Assembly: GCA_006969385.1 (NCBI GenBank)
Contig: CP030884.1
Location: 620,001-684,000, forward strand
DNA length: 64,000 nt
From: Planctomycetaceae bacterium
GTDB lineage: Bacteria > Planctomycetota > Phycisphaerae > UBA1845 > UTPLA1
Direction of reading: 5' to 3'
The stretch's first letter is position 1. Each line of letters begins with the position of its first letter. A program made the position numbers and the translations under genes. This document shows positions 1 to 7,864 of the stretch, piece after piece. The notes under the pieces were generated by a model. It was not told the origin of the DNA, searched no databases, and was given only the letters and a program-made list of their open reading frames with translations.

Positions 1-2
1 CC

Positions 3-284
3 GCCCGCGTGCGCGAGGCTGAAGCATGGGCCGAGCGTCACGGTCTGATCGATTTGTTTCTCGACCCCGAACTTAAAGTCGTCTTCCTGTTAATGGCGGG
101 CGGCCTGATCGTCGCGGCGTTTGTTTTGTTTGCACCGCGTATCGCCCCCGATCCAAATATTCCCCGTAAGAACCCGTCGGCACGGACGCCTGCGTTGCTT
201 GCCAACGTCGCCCAACATTCGTCCGTCAACCCGACTACTGCAGAGGCCGCTCGCCGCGCCGCCCCTGCCGGTCCCGCCGCCTAA
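3..284 (+). CDS. C-terminal end of an unknown membrane protein (5' truncated by window)
   Basis: The frame is open to the left edge of the window, so this is probably the tail of a longer gene; a GTG at 9 could start a 91-residue protein instead. It shows a short charged stretch, one clear hydrophobic segment (about residues 26-44 counted from the GTG) and a Pro/Ala-rich tail with no recognisable domain. Its stop lies 15 bases before the ATG of the ABC-F gene, so the two are probably co-transcribed. I do not recognise the family. Confidence 0.55.
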   Translation, partial: ARVREAEAWAERHGLIDLFLDPELKVVFLLMAGGLIVAAFVLFAPRIAPDPNIPRKNPSARTPALLANVAQHSSVNPTTAEAARRAAPAGPAA

Positions 285-299
285 ACGCGCAGCGCCGCC

Positions 300-2240
300 A
301 TGTCCGCCATCACCATTCAAGATGTCAGCAAAAGCTATGCCGGTCAGCAGGTGCTTACCGGTGTTGACTTGGCGCTGCACAAAAGCGAACGCGTTGGCCT
401 TGTCGGTGCCAATGGCAGCGGCAAAACAACGCTCTTTCGTTTAATTCTTGGGCGCACGCCACCCGACAGCGGCACCGTCACGACCACGCGCGGCCTCACG
501 CTGGCGTACCTGCCGCAAGAACCAGATATCGACGAAAACCTAACGTTGATTCAAGCCGCCACCGAGCCGTTCGCCGAACATCAACGCATGGAAGCCGAGT
601 TGGCGGAGCTGTCGCAGCAAATCGCCGAAGCTCACGGCAGTGATGGCGGCAATGAGTTGATGCAGAAGTACGACCGGCTCATGGCGCGCTTCGAAGCCGG
701 CGGCGCTTATCAATATGAAGTGCGCATTCGCGAAGTCCTGGGGGGGCTTGGCTTTTCACCAGCGGATTACGAACAGCCGGTGCGCGTACTCTCCGGCGGG
801 CAGAAGTGTCGTGCATCGCTCGCGCGCATGCTGATGATGGGCGCGGATTACTTGCTGCTCGACGAGCCGACGAATCACCTCGATATCAACGCCACGCGCT
901 GGCTGGAAAAGTATCTCGCCACTTACCCCGGCGGCGTGATGGTGATCTCGCACGATCGGTACCTGCTCGATCGCGTCGTCACGAAAATTGTGGAAGTCGA
1001 AAAACAGCGCGTATCGGTCTATCCGACGAATTACACGCATTACGTTGAGGCCAAGCGCATCCGTCGGCTGCAAGCCGAACGCGATTATGCCAAACAGGCC
1101 GAGTGGATTGCGCATCAGAAGGACTTCATCGACAAAACGCGTTACCGCAAGGACACGGCGAAGCAATCGCGCGCCCGCCAGAAGCTGTTGGCCAATATGG
1201 AAGCGCGCGGCGAAATACTCGATAAGCCCGAACACCATAACGCCGAGATCAAGCTGCAATTCAAACCGTCGGATAAGGCCGGCGATATGGTCTTGCGCAT
1301 CGAAAACGCGGGCAAAGCATTTGACGATCTCACGCTTTTCGACAATCTGAACTTTGAGATGACCGTCGGCGAGAAGGTCGGCATCATCGGCCCCAATGGT
1401 GTCGGCAAGACCACGTTGTTGCGCATGATGTTAAAGCAAACGCCGGTCGACACGGGCACGGTACGGCTATTCGAGAACCTTACCATCGGTTACTACGATC
1501 AGGAACATCGCGATCTCAATCCGGATCAATCGATTCTGGAAGCGGTGCGCGAAATTCGACCGGAAGCGTCGGAAGGCGATACGCGTTCGTTCCTGGCGTT
1601 GTTTTTGTTTCGCGGTGACGACGTATTCAAACGCGTGGGAAATTTGTCGGGCGGCGAGCAATCGCGCGTGTTGCTGGCACGCTTGGTCTGGACCAACCCG
1701 CAGGTATTGGTGCTGGACGAGCCCACCAACCATCTCGATATCCGCGCGCGCGAAGCGTTAGAAGAAGCGCTGAGCATCTATCCCGGCAGCATCTTGATGG
1801 TCAGCCACGACCGCTACTTCCTGGATAAGGTCGCGACGCGGCTGTTGGTCTTACCCGAACGTACCAAGTATGAAGTGATCGACGGCAATTGGTCGACCTA
1901 CGACAACAAGGTCAACCAGCGCGAAGAAGCGGCACGCAAGGCCGAAGAAGCCCGCAAGGAAGCCGAGCGCAAACAGCGCGAGGCGCTGGAGAAGCAGCAG
2001 CGCAAGAACAAGCCCAAATCACGATCGAAGTATGCGGCGCAGCGCTTGGCGGATATCGAGGCGGAAGTCATGGCCCTCGAAACGCGGGTGGAAGAGATCG
2101 AAGCGGACTTCGCCAATCCGAACGTGCTCAAAGATGCCGCCCGCATGCAGGCCCTTCAGGAAGAGTACGAACAAGTGAAGCTCGATCTCGAAGAGTGGAT
2201 CGAGAAGTGGGAAGACGCAGTCGATGCACAGGCGGAGTAA
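300..2240 (+). CDS. ABC-F family ATP-binding protein (Uup/YheS/EttA type)
   Basis: Cytosolic protein with two ABC ATPase domains and no membrane segment, the hallmark of ABC-F proteins, which act on ribosomes or translation factors rather than in transport. Domain 1 has Walker A GANGSGKTT (residues 36-44), signature LSGGQ (near 163) and Walker B LLLDEPTNHLD (near 185). Domain 2 has GPNGVGKTT (near 364), LSGGEQ (near 450) and VLDEPTNHLD (near 472). A charged Arg/Lys/Glu-rich linker follows domain 1, and residues 540-646 form a predicted coiled coil like the Uup C-terminal domain. The 646-residue length is normal for the family. Exact subfamily is not certain; no strong Shine-Dalgarno is seen before the ATG. 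Confidence 0.93.
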   Translation: MSAITIQDVSKSYAGQQVLTGVDLALHKSERVGLVGANGSGKTTLFRLILGRTPPDSGTVTTTRGLTLAYLPQEPDIDENLTLIQAATEPFAEHQRMEAELAELSQQIAEAHGSDGGNELMQKYDRLMARFEAGGAYQYEVRIREVLGGLGFSPADYEQPVRVLSGGQKCRASLARMLMMGADYLLLDEPTNHLDINATRWLEKYLATYPGGVMVISHDRYLLDRVVTKIVEVEKQRVSVYPTNYTHYVEAKRIRRLQAERDYAKQAEWIAHQKDFIDKTRYRKDTAKQSRARQKLLANMEARGEILDKPEHHNAEIKLQFKPSDKAGDMVLRIENAGKAFDDLTLFDNLNFEMTVGEKVGIIGPNGVGKTTLLRMMLKQTPVDTGTVRLFENLTIGYYDQEHRDLNPDQSILEAVREIRPEASEGDTRSFLALFLFRGDDVFKRVGNLSGGEQSRVLLARLVWTNPQVLVLDEPTNHLDIRAREALEEALSIYPGSILMVSHDRYFLDKVATRLLVLPERTKYEVIDGNWSTYDNKVNQREEAARKAEEARKEAERKQREALEKQQRKNKPKSRSKYAAQRLADIEAEVMALETRVEEIEADFANPNVLKDAARMQALQEEYEQVKLDLEEWIEKWEDAVDAQAE

Positions 2241-2245
2241 CGCTC

Positions 2246-2285
2246 GGGTGCCCCATCCCATAGCGAAGCGAGGGGTGGGGGACAA
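2246..2285. repeat. Hairpin repeat, CCCCATCC type
   Basis: An imperfect inverted repeat of the form GGGTGCCCCATCC...GGGGTGGGGGAC lies directly behind the ABC-F stop codon. The same arms recur at 8107-8145 (inside nuoM), 40751-40791 and 40841-40883. Its position after a stop codon would allow it to act as an mRNA 3' stem, but there is no T tract. Confidence 0.7.
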
Positions 2286-2347
2286 CGAACCCGTAACACA
2301 CAACGCGCGTTCTCGCGATTTCATGCGTCCACAGGACGCGGCTCTGA

Positions 2348-3190
2348 ATGCCGTTGGCATCACACCGCCGATCCGTTAGCGTCCCCACCGTGCTCGAATT
2401 CCCCGCGCTATTCCCGTCCGTCGGCCATTACCTGCTGGCGTTACTCATCCTCATCAGCGGCCAGTTGATCTACGCGACTGTCGGCTTCGGTGCCGGTATG
2501 TTCGCGATCACGCTACTTGTGTTGCTGCTCGACGATTTGCACGGTGTCGTGATGATGATGTTGCTGTTGACATGGACGACGGAGGTATTGGTGCTCTCGC
2601 GCGAATGGCCCTACGCGCGCGGACGACTGTTGCTCTGGATGGTGCCGGCGATGGTCGTCGGTGTTTACTTCGGTAACAACGTGCTGAAGAGCGGCGACGG
2701 CGAGCAACTGAAACTGCTGCTCGGCATCGTGGTCGCCGCGGCGGGTCTTTGGTTCTTATATCAGGATTACCAACGTCGGCGCGCTGCCGACGAAGACATC
2801 AAACAACAGGTCAGCAAGATATCAACACTGCGCGCGGCCATCGCCACGCCCGCGTGTTTCGCGTCCGGCTTTTTGGGAGCGTTGTTCGGCACCGGCGGTC
2901 CGCCCGTGATCATCTATCTCAAAACATTCCACATGCCGAAGATGAACTTTCGCGCGACGATATTAACTTTCTTTATGGGCATGAGCGTCGCGCGCATGTG
3001 GATCGCGATCGGCAGCGACAACCTGACGTGGGAGGATGTGCATACCGCCGTGTGGATGATCCCCGCATCGGTCATCGGCACCATCCTCGGCGCGAAGGTG
3101 TATAGCCGTCTTTCGGAACAGGTGTTCGCAAGCATCGTGTCGGTGATGATCTTTCTGCTGGGGCTGATTCTGATCGCCACGAATCTATAA
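2348..3190 (+). CDS. TauE/SafE family sulfite/anion exporter-like membrane protein
   Basis: A 280-residue integral membrane protein with about eight hydrophobic segments. It has the family's glycine-rich N-terminal half-repeat (YATVGFGAGMFAI) and a second half-repeat motif (GFLGALFGTGGPPVIIYL, near residue 175). TauE/SafE proteins export organosulfonates or sulfite, or act in anion flux; the substrate here cannot be told. The first 14 residues overlap an ATGCC-GTT-GGCAT hairpin next to a repeat, so GTG 2390 (VLEFPALF) is an equally good start. It stands alone on the plus strand, tail to tail with the BtpA-family gene (5-base gap). Confidence 0.85.
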   Translation: MPLASHRRSVSVPTVLEFPALFPSVGHYLLALLILISGQLIYATVGFGAGMFAITLLVLLLDDLHGVVMMMLLLTWTTEVLVLSREWPYARGRLLLWMVPAMVVGVYFGNNVLKSGDGEQLKLLLGIVVAAAGLWFLYQDYQRRRAADEDIKQQVSKISTLRAAIATPACFASGFLGALFGTGGPPVIIYLKTFHMPKMNFRATILTFFMGMSVARMWIAIGSDNLTWEDVHTAVWMIPASVIGTILGAKVYSRLSEQVFASIVSVMIFLLGLILIATNL

Positions 3191-3195
3191 CGCGT

Positions 3196-3993
3196 TTACC
3201 GCCCCGCCGCTTTGCCAAACGCGGCCAATCGCTTGAGGTCGATGGAGTTGGTCGTTTTCGCGTCTTGCTTGAGTGCTGTGCCCACGATCACGCCATCGGC
3301 GGCTTGCAACATCGCGGCGACATTCTCCGCCGTAACGCCCGAACCCACCCAAACGGGTCGATCGGCGACGGCAGCTTTGACCTTCTCGATCTCGTCGACA
3401 TCCGCCGACTTGCCCGTGGCGCTGCCGCTCACAATCAAAGCATCCGCACCCGCGCGATACGCCGTCTCTTCCGCACACGCGGCGATATCCATTTGGTGCA
3501 ACGGCCGCGCGTGTTTGACGTGCACATCGGCCGCGATGCGAACCTGCGGGCAAAGCCGCGACCGTTCGCTCAACACCCTAGCGGCGTCGCCTTCGATCAA
3601 TCCCTGATCGGTCGCGTACACACCGGACAACACATTGACGCGCACAAACGCCGCGCCGGTTACCGCCGCCAAGGCCAACGCGCCGCACGCATCATTGCGG
3701 AGCAGGTTGATGCCCAATGGCTTGTTGATGCTACCGCGAATGGCATTCGCAACAATCGCCAACGCGGCGACCGTCGCGGTGGGTGCGGTATTCGCATGAA
3801 ACGGCGCATCGCCAAAGTTCTCGACGATCAGCGCATCGAAACCGGCGTCGCATAATTGGCGCGCTTCGGTCACCGCCCGCTCGGTGATATCTGCCATCGA
3901 CAAAGTCGATCGTGCCGAGCCCGGCAACGGGGGCAGATGCACCATGCCGATAAGTTGGATGTCGCTAAGGTTCATCGAATTGACAGTTGTCAT
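3196..3993 (-). CDS. BtpA/SgcQ family protein (TIM-barrel)
   Basis: 265 residues. It begins with the characteristic IGMVHLPPLPGS block, followed by repeated alpha/beta units (GFDALIVENFGDAPF, LGINLLRNDACGALALA, FVRVNVLSG) and ends in phosphate-binding-like loops (ADALIVSGSATGK, VWVGSGVTAENVA, GVIVGTALK). This is the BtpA family, named for a cyanobacterial photosystem I accumulation factor but widespread in non-photosynthetic bacteria, where its reaction is unknown. The fold suggests a phosphosugar-type substrate. MNLSDIQ seven codons in is an alternative start. No operon partner is apparent. Confidence 0.85.
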   Translation of the reverse strand: MTTVNSMNLSDIQLIGMVHLPPLPGSARSTLSMADITERAVTEARQLCDAGFDALIVENFGDAPFHANTAPTATVAALAIVANAIRGSINKPLGINLLRNDACGALALAAVTGAAFVRVNVLSGVYATDQGLIEGDAARVLSERSRLCPQVRIAADVHVKHARPLHQMDIAACAEETAYRAGADALIVSGSATGKSADVDEIEKVKAAVADRPVWVGSGVTAENVAAMLQAADGVIVGTALKQDAKTTNSIDLKRLAAFGKAAGR

Positions 3994-4116
3994 AGGGTTG
4001 TGATTGCAACGGCGTTCTGCGTCGTCGCGGGCATTATACTGGTTTGGGAATTAGCGACCGATCGCCAAGCGTTGGCACCCTGTAAGATTTCACGCCGTTC
4101 ATTCAGCTCGCCGCAC

Positions 4117-5085
4117 TCATTTTTTCACCTGCTGCCGCTTGATTGCTTTAGCGCGAAAGTGTTCGCAGGGCACCAATCGCCGCGCCCGCGCTTCATTCAG
4201 TTCCATTTCGCGCGGCTCGGTCAATAGCTTCACGTGGTCGCAGCGCGCTTCGTGGTAGGCATGCGCGCCGCGGCCGGTGACCACTTTCATCTGACCGGCG
4301 GGCCCGTCGAGCTGTTGCCAAATACCACGACCGGCACGCCATGCATTTTCTTCCAGGCGCGATAGCTCATCCCAGCGCGTCGTCCAGCGCGAGCGATCCA
4401 ACCAGGCGTAACCGGCGTATACCAATTCCCCCGCCAGATCGCGACCGCCATCATCGGCCGCCAAGCGCACGCGCCATCTGCCCAAGCTATCGCGACCCGC
4501 GGGCACGCCCCGGTGACTATCCTGCACCATGCGCATGAGCCGCCCTTGCGATTCTTGTTGAATAGCATCGCGCGCATCCAACGCGTGGGGTTGGTTTTCA
4601 TTGGGGACGATCACGCCGTCGAAGCACACGCGCGTGCCCGACTCGAGTTCGAGCGTACCGGCGGGCATGATCTTTTTGATGCGCACCAAGCGCGGTAAGC
4701 CTCGATCGGGGGACACATCCGTCGGCGGTGGAAGGACCTCTTCATGGCGACCGTTCGTGTTGCGACCCGTCGCGGGGCGCCCACCGCCCATGAGCGGTCG
4801 CTGCTCCTGATTCGCGTCGTCTTTATCTTCCATGGCATCGAGTTGTGCGCAGCGTTTACACTTACGGCGACCGGCACGCTCGGCTTCTTTGGCATCTTTA
4901 AACACCACACGGTTGTCGCCCTGAATGCGCTTGGCCGATCCGCACTCTAGCGGTTGGGTGTGGTATATCTTGCTCTTCTGGGTGCCGATGCATTCCTGCG
5001 CCGTCGCGCTCGAAGCGAACAATGCCGTCTCGATGAGAAACACCAGTGCCACGCGCTGCCAAATCGGCAAGGTCGATTGTTTCAT
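4117..5085 (-). CDS. Exported nuclease-like (SNase-fold) protein with Ada-type metal-binding motifs
   Basis: 322 residues with an N-terminal signal peptide (cleavage likely after SSATAQ, residue 30) and a strong GGAGGAG ribosome site 5 bases before the ATG. Residues about 41-83 carry a zinc motif of the Ada metal-binding type (YHTQPLECGSAKRI...GRRKCKRC). Residues about 140-262 resemble a thermonuclease fold: a VRIKKI strand, ...CFDGVIVPNENQP..., DSLGRWRVRL, GYAWLD and EENAWRAGRGIW. A second motif near the C-terminus (YHEARCDH...RLVPCEHF) looks like a degenerate copy of the first. The domain assignment is inferred from motif order; catalytic Arg/Glu positions of true nucleases are not clearly conserved, so activity is uncertain. 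Confidence 0.65.
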   Translation of the reverse strand: MKQSTLPIWQRVALVFLIETALFASSATAQECIGTQKSKIYHTQPLECGSAKRIQGDNRVVFKDAKEAERAGRRKCKRCAQLDAMEDKDDANQEQRPLMGGGRPATGRNTNGRHEEVLPPPTDVSPDRGLPRLVRIKKIMPAGTLELESGTRVCFDGVIVPNENQPHALDARDAIQQESQGRLMRMVQDSHRGVPAGRDSLGRWRVRLAADDGGRDLAGELVYAGYAWLDRSRWTTRWDELSRLEENAWRAGRGIWQQLDGPAGQMKVVTGRGAHAYHEARCDHVKLLTEPREMELNEARARRLVPCEHFRAKAIKRQQVKK

Positions 5086-5267
5086 GGCTACTCCTCCGCA
5101 CCGAATCGTGCCGTGTGATCGTCGAGCGTTAGTGTAGCGGCGGAGTAGGTGAAAATGCGAGCGCGGGAGGTGGAATCGCGGTTGATACTTGGAATTTCAT
5201 GCCCTAAATGAACCGGTATGGGGAGGTGAGCCGAATTCCCGCCTACTAGAAATAGAATGACGCCGCC

Positions 5268-5597
5268 CTAATCCTTGGCAGCGCGAAACACGGCGACGAC
5301 ATCTTCGACGGGGACCACAAAGAGTTGATTGTCGCCCTCGAAATCGACGGGGATTGCCGTCTTAGGGTTGAAGAGCACCTTGTCGTACTGGCGAATGGGA
5401 AAGTCGCTATCGTTCTCGACCTGCGCCGAGACAGCCACGATGCGACCGGTGATCGTTGGAATTTCGATGTTGTCCGGCAGTTGAATACCGCCTTTGGTTT
5501 GCTTCTTGTCCGCATCCTTGCGAATCAGCACACGCTTGCCGAGCGGCTCGACGACTTCCAACTTCACGCGACTCGATGGCGAACGACCTTCGGGCAT
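5268..5597 (-). CDS. groES: GroES-like co-chaperonin (Cpn10)
   Basis: 109 residues matching the Cpn10 plan: VEPLGKRVLIRKD start, a mobile-loop-like TKGGIQLPDN, GRIVAVSAQ, and the YDKVLF and VVPVEDVVAVF strands near the end. It would cap a GroEL ring in the cytosol. There is a 12-residue N-terminal extension and a GAGGT ribosome site before the ATG at 5597. No groEL lies next to it in this window, which is unusual for the canonical operon and suggests a solitary or secondary GroES paralogue. Confidence 0.82.
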   Translation of the reverse strand: MPEGRSPSSRVKLEVVEPLGKRVLIRKDADKKQTKGGIQLPDNIEIPTITGRIVAVSAQVENDSDFPIRQYDKVLFNPKTAIPVDFEGDNQLFVVPVEDVVAVFRAAKD

Positions 5598-5726
5598 ATG
5601 ACCTCACAACGCTGAACGGCGACGACGGAGAGACACACCAGCATCGCTCCGTCGCATCGTCCGACTAATTATCATAGCAAGGCCGACGACCCTTCGATAG
5701 GAGCCGCCGCCGTTTCGGCAAACGCC

Positions 5727-6056
5727 CTACTTCTTCATACGCGTCATGACCGACGTCGTGCCTTCAAACGTGAGCGTCACGCGGTCGCTCTCGACCGTGC
5801 AGCCGTAAGTGCGGCGTTCTTTGCCCTGCCCCAGCACCAAGTTGCCATCGTTGAGGGTCCACACGCCCGATGTCGCGCGGGCCACGCCGTGATACTTGGC
5901 ACCGGCGGTGTACGTGCCGTCTTCAGCGAACGTAACGCTGGCGATCGGGTTCACGTCGGCCGTGGTCGAATCGGCCACCCAAGTGCCCGAAAGCGACGAG
6001 GCGCAACCCAACGACGTAGCGACCAATAGCGACAAACCCAAAAGCGATTTTTTCAT
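5727..6056 (-). CDS. Small lipoprotein with lipocalin-like LSGTW motif
   Basis: 109 residues starting with a short signal peptide and a lipobox (ATSLGCA, Cys 18), so probably anchored in a membrane after lipidation. The mature part contains SLSGTWVADSTT, FAEDGTYTAG and SGVWTLNDGNLVL, the pattern of small beta-barrel proteins of the lipocalin-like/DUF family used for extracytoplasmic functions. An AAGGAG site precedes the ATG. Function unknown. Confidence 0.7.
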   Translation of the reverse strand: MKKSLLGLSLLVATSLGCASSLSGTWVADSTTADVNPIASVTFAEDGTYTAGAKYHGVARATSGVWTLNDGNLVLGQGKERRTYGCTVESDRVTLTFEGTTSVMTRMKK

Positions 6057-6205
6057 CGAAGCATCTCCTTATGCTGTACAACTCGAAACAGAATCAACAG
6101 TGACCAACAACCACAACCGAACAAAAAAAGACCTTAGCCGGTCGAAAGCTGGATTGTGACAGTCACAAATTTTGCGTCAAGAAAAATATGGATGTGATTT
6201 AGACG

Positions 6206-7864
6206 TTAGTCGGACGCGCGTGCGGACTTAAGCGGCGTTGCCGAGCGCGCCGTTGGCTTTTCGATATCCACTGCGCCGGCAGTTTCGTCGGCTCGTGCAA
6301 CAAGTTCGGCGTTGCCTGCCGCTACTTTCATTTGACTGTCATGCGCAGCACTGACGGCGTTGCGGGCCAGCGTGCCGGGAAAGAAAAACAGCACGGGCAC
6401 GAGCATGCCGCAAACCACCCAGACAGCTTGCAGCGCCGAGCACGGCGTCGGTGCGACGCGACCATCGCGCGGGGCATCCCAATAGCAACTGGCGATGATG
6501 CGCAGGTAATAGGCGGCACCGACTGCGGCGTTGAGCGCGCCGATGGCAACCAGCACGACCAGCGCCGTCGCGTGTTGCGGCTGATCGCCGATGCTTGCGA
6601 ACACCGAGCCGAAGATATAGAGCTTACCGAGGAAGCCGCCCGTCAATGGGAAGCCCATCAACGCGAGCACGCATAACGCCAACGCCAGCGCGGCCCAACG
6701 ATGCGTGCGGCCGGTGCCCGACAGGTCTTCGAGCAACTCGGCGGATTGATACGCATCGTCGCGGCCCGGCTTGCGGAACCAAGCCAGCGTGCAAAACGCG
6801 CCGAGATTGGCAATCCCGTAAACGGCCATGTAAAACAGAATCGCGGCGAGGCCGTTACGCATCGCACTGCCGCTGCCGTCCTGCCCCGGGCCGATCAACA
6901 ACGCCATCAACATATAACCCGAATGGGCCACGCTCGAATACGCCAACATGCGCTTCACGTTGTACTGCATGAATGCGAGCGTATTTCCGACCGTCATCGT
7001 AGCAGCGGCCAGAACCCAAAGCCCCCAGAACACCGGGCCGCTGAGATTCCATTGCGTAAGCCCGACGATGTGAATGGCGGCGACCATGCCCGCGAACTTG
7101 GGAACAAAGCCCAACATGCCGGTTACTGTGGCGGCCGCGCCCTGATAGACGTCGGCCACGTAGAAATGGAACGGCGCGGCGGCGAGCTTAAACGCCAAGC
7201 CACCTATCGACAGCAAAACGCCCAGCAGAAACATGCCGTCATTCGCCAGCGCCGTACTACCGCCGTCGATAAACCAAGCGGAGATCGAGTCGGCGCCGAA
7301 CAGCCGCAAGTGGCCGGTCGCGCCGTAGAGGAAACTGAACCCGTAGAGCGTAATCGCGGCGGCGAAGGCACCGAGGAAGAAGTACTTGGCCGTGGCCTCT
7401 TGCGCCTCGATATCGCGCCGCGAGAGGCCGATGAGGATGTACGTCGGCACGCTAACGAGTTCGAGCGCGAGGAACAGCAGGATGAGGTTGTTGGCCAACG
7501 CCACGAGCATAACACCCGCGAGGCTATATAACGTGAGCGCGACAAACTCGGCGCGCTCGCCCTCTTCGGGAACGTGACGATTGGCGAATACGATCAGCAG
7601 GCCGACGGCCAACACGATCATGCGCACATAGTTGGCGAAAAAGCCGGGGTTGAGTGCTTCGACGCTGGCGGCGGCTGTTGCGAGTAACTCCTGATTGTTG
7701 TGACGATACGTCGCGATCAGCGCGCCGAAGATGGCGAGCATCGCCAGCAGCGTGGCGCTGCGGCTAAGCGTCTTGGAAACGCCCGTAAGCAAGATCACCG
7801 TCGCGCCCGTCAGCAGCACGATCTCAGGTAATAGCAATTCGATCATGGGGACCAGCGCCAACAT
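6206..7864 (-). CDS. nuoN: NADH-quinone oxidoreductase subunit N
   Basis: 552 residues with about 14 membrane segments and the antiporter-like core of complex I (LALELVSVPTYIL, KYFFLGAFAAAITLYG, FKLAAAPFHFYVADVYQGA, MLAYSSVAHSGYMLM). It is one of the proton-pumping subunits of the membrane arm. Its ATG overlaps the TGA of nuoM by one base (TGATG), indicating translational coupling. The last roughly 60 residues are a soluble low-complexity tail not typical of NuoN. It is the last gene of the run. Confidence 0.95.
   Translation of the reverse strand: MLALVPMIELLLPEIVLLTGATVILLTGVSKTLSRSATLLAMLAIFGALIATYRHNNQELLATAAASVEALNPGFFANYVRMIVLAVGLLIVFANRHVPEEGERAEFVALTLYSLAGVMLVALANNLILLFLALELVSVPTYILIGLSRRDIEAQEATAKYFFLGAFAAAITLYGFSFLYGATGHLRLFGADSISAWFIDGGSTALANDGMFLLGVLLSIGGLAFKLAAAPFHFYVADVYQGAAATVTGMLGFVPKFAGMVAAIHIVGLTQWNLSGPVFWGLWVLAAATMTVGNTLAFMQYNVKRMLAYSSVAHSGYMLMALLIGPGQDGSGSAMRNGLAAILFYMAVYGIANLGAFCTLAWFRKPGRDDAYQSAELLEDLSGTGRTHRWAALALALCVLALMGFPLTGGFLGKLYIFGSVFASIGDQPQHATALVVLVAIGALNAAVGAAYYLRIIASCYWDAPRDGRVAPTPCSALQAVWVVCGMLVPVLFFFPGTLARNAVSAAHDSQMKVAAGNAELVARADETAGAVDIEKPTARSATPLKSARASD

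Noticed and set aside
6701..7531. Long plus-strand frame opposite nuoN
   Set aside because: No conserved motifs; composition is that of an antisense shadow of the nuoN membrane protein.
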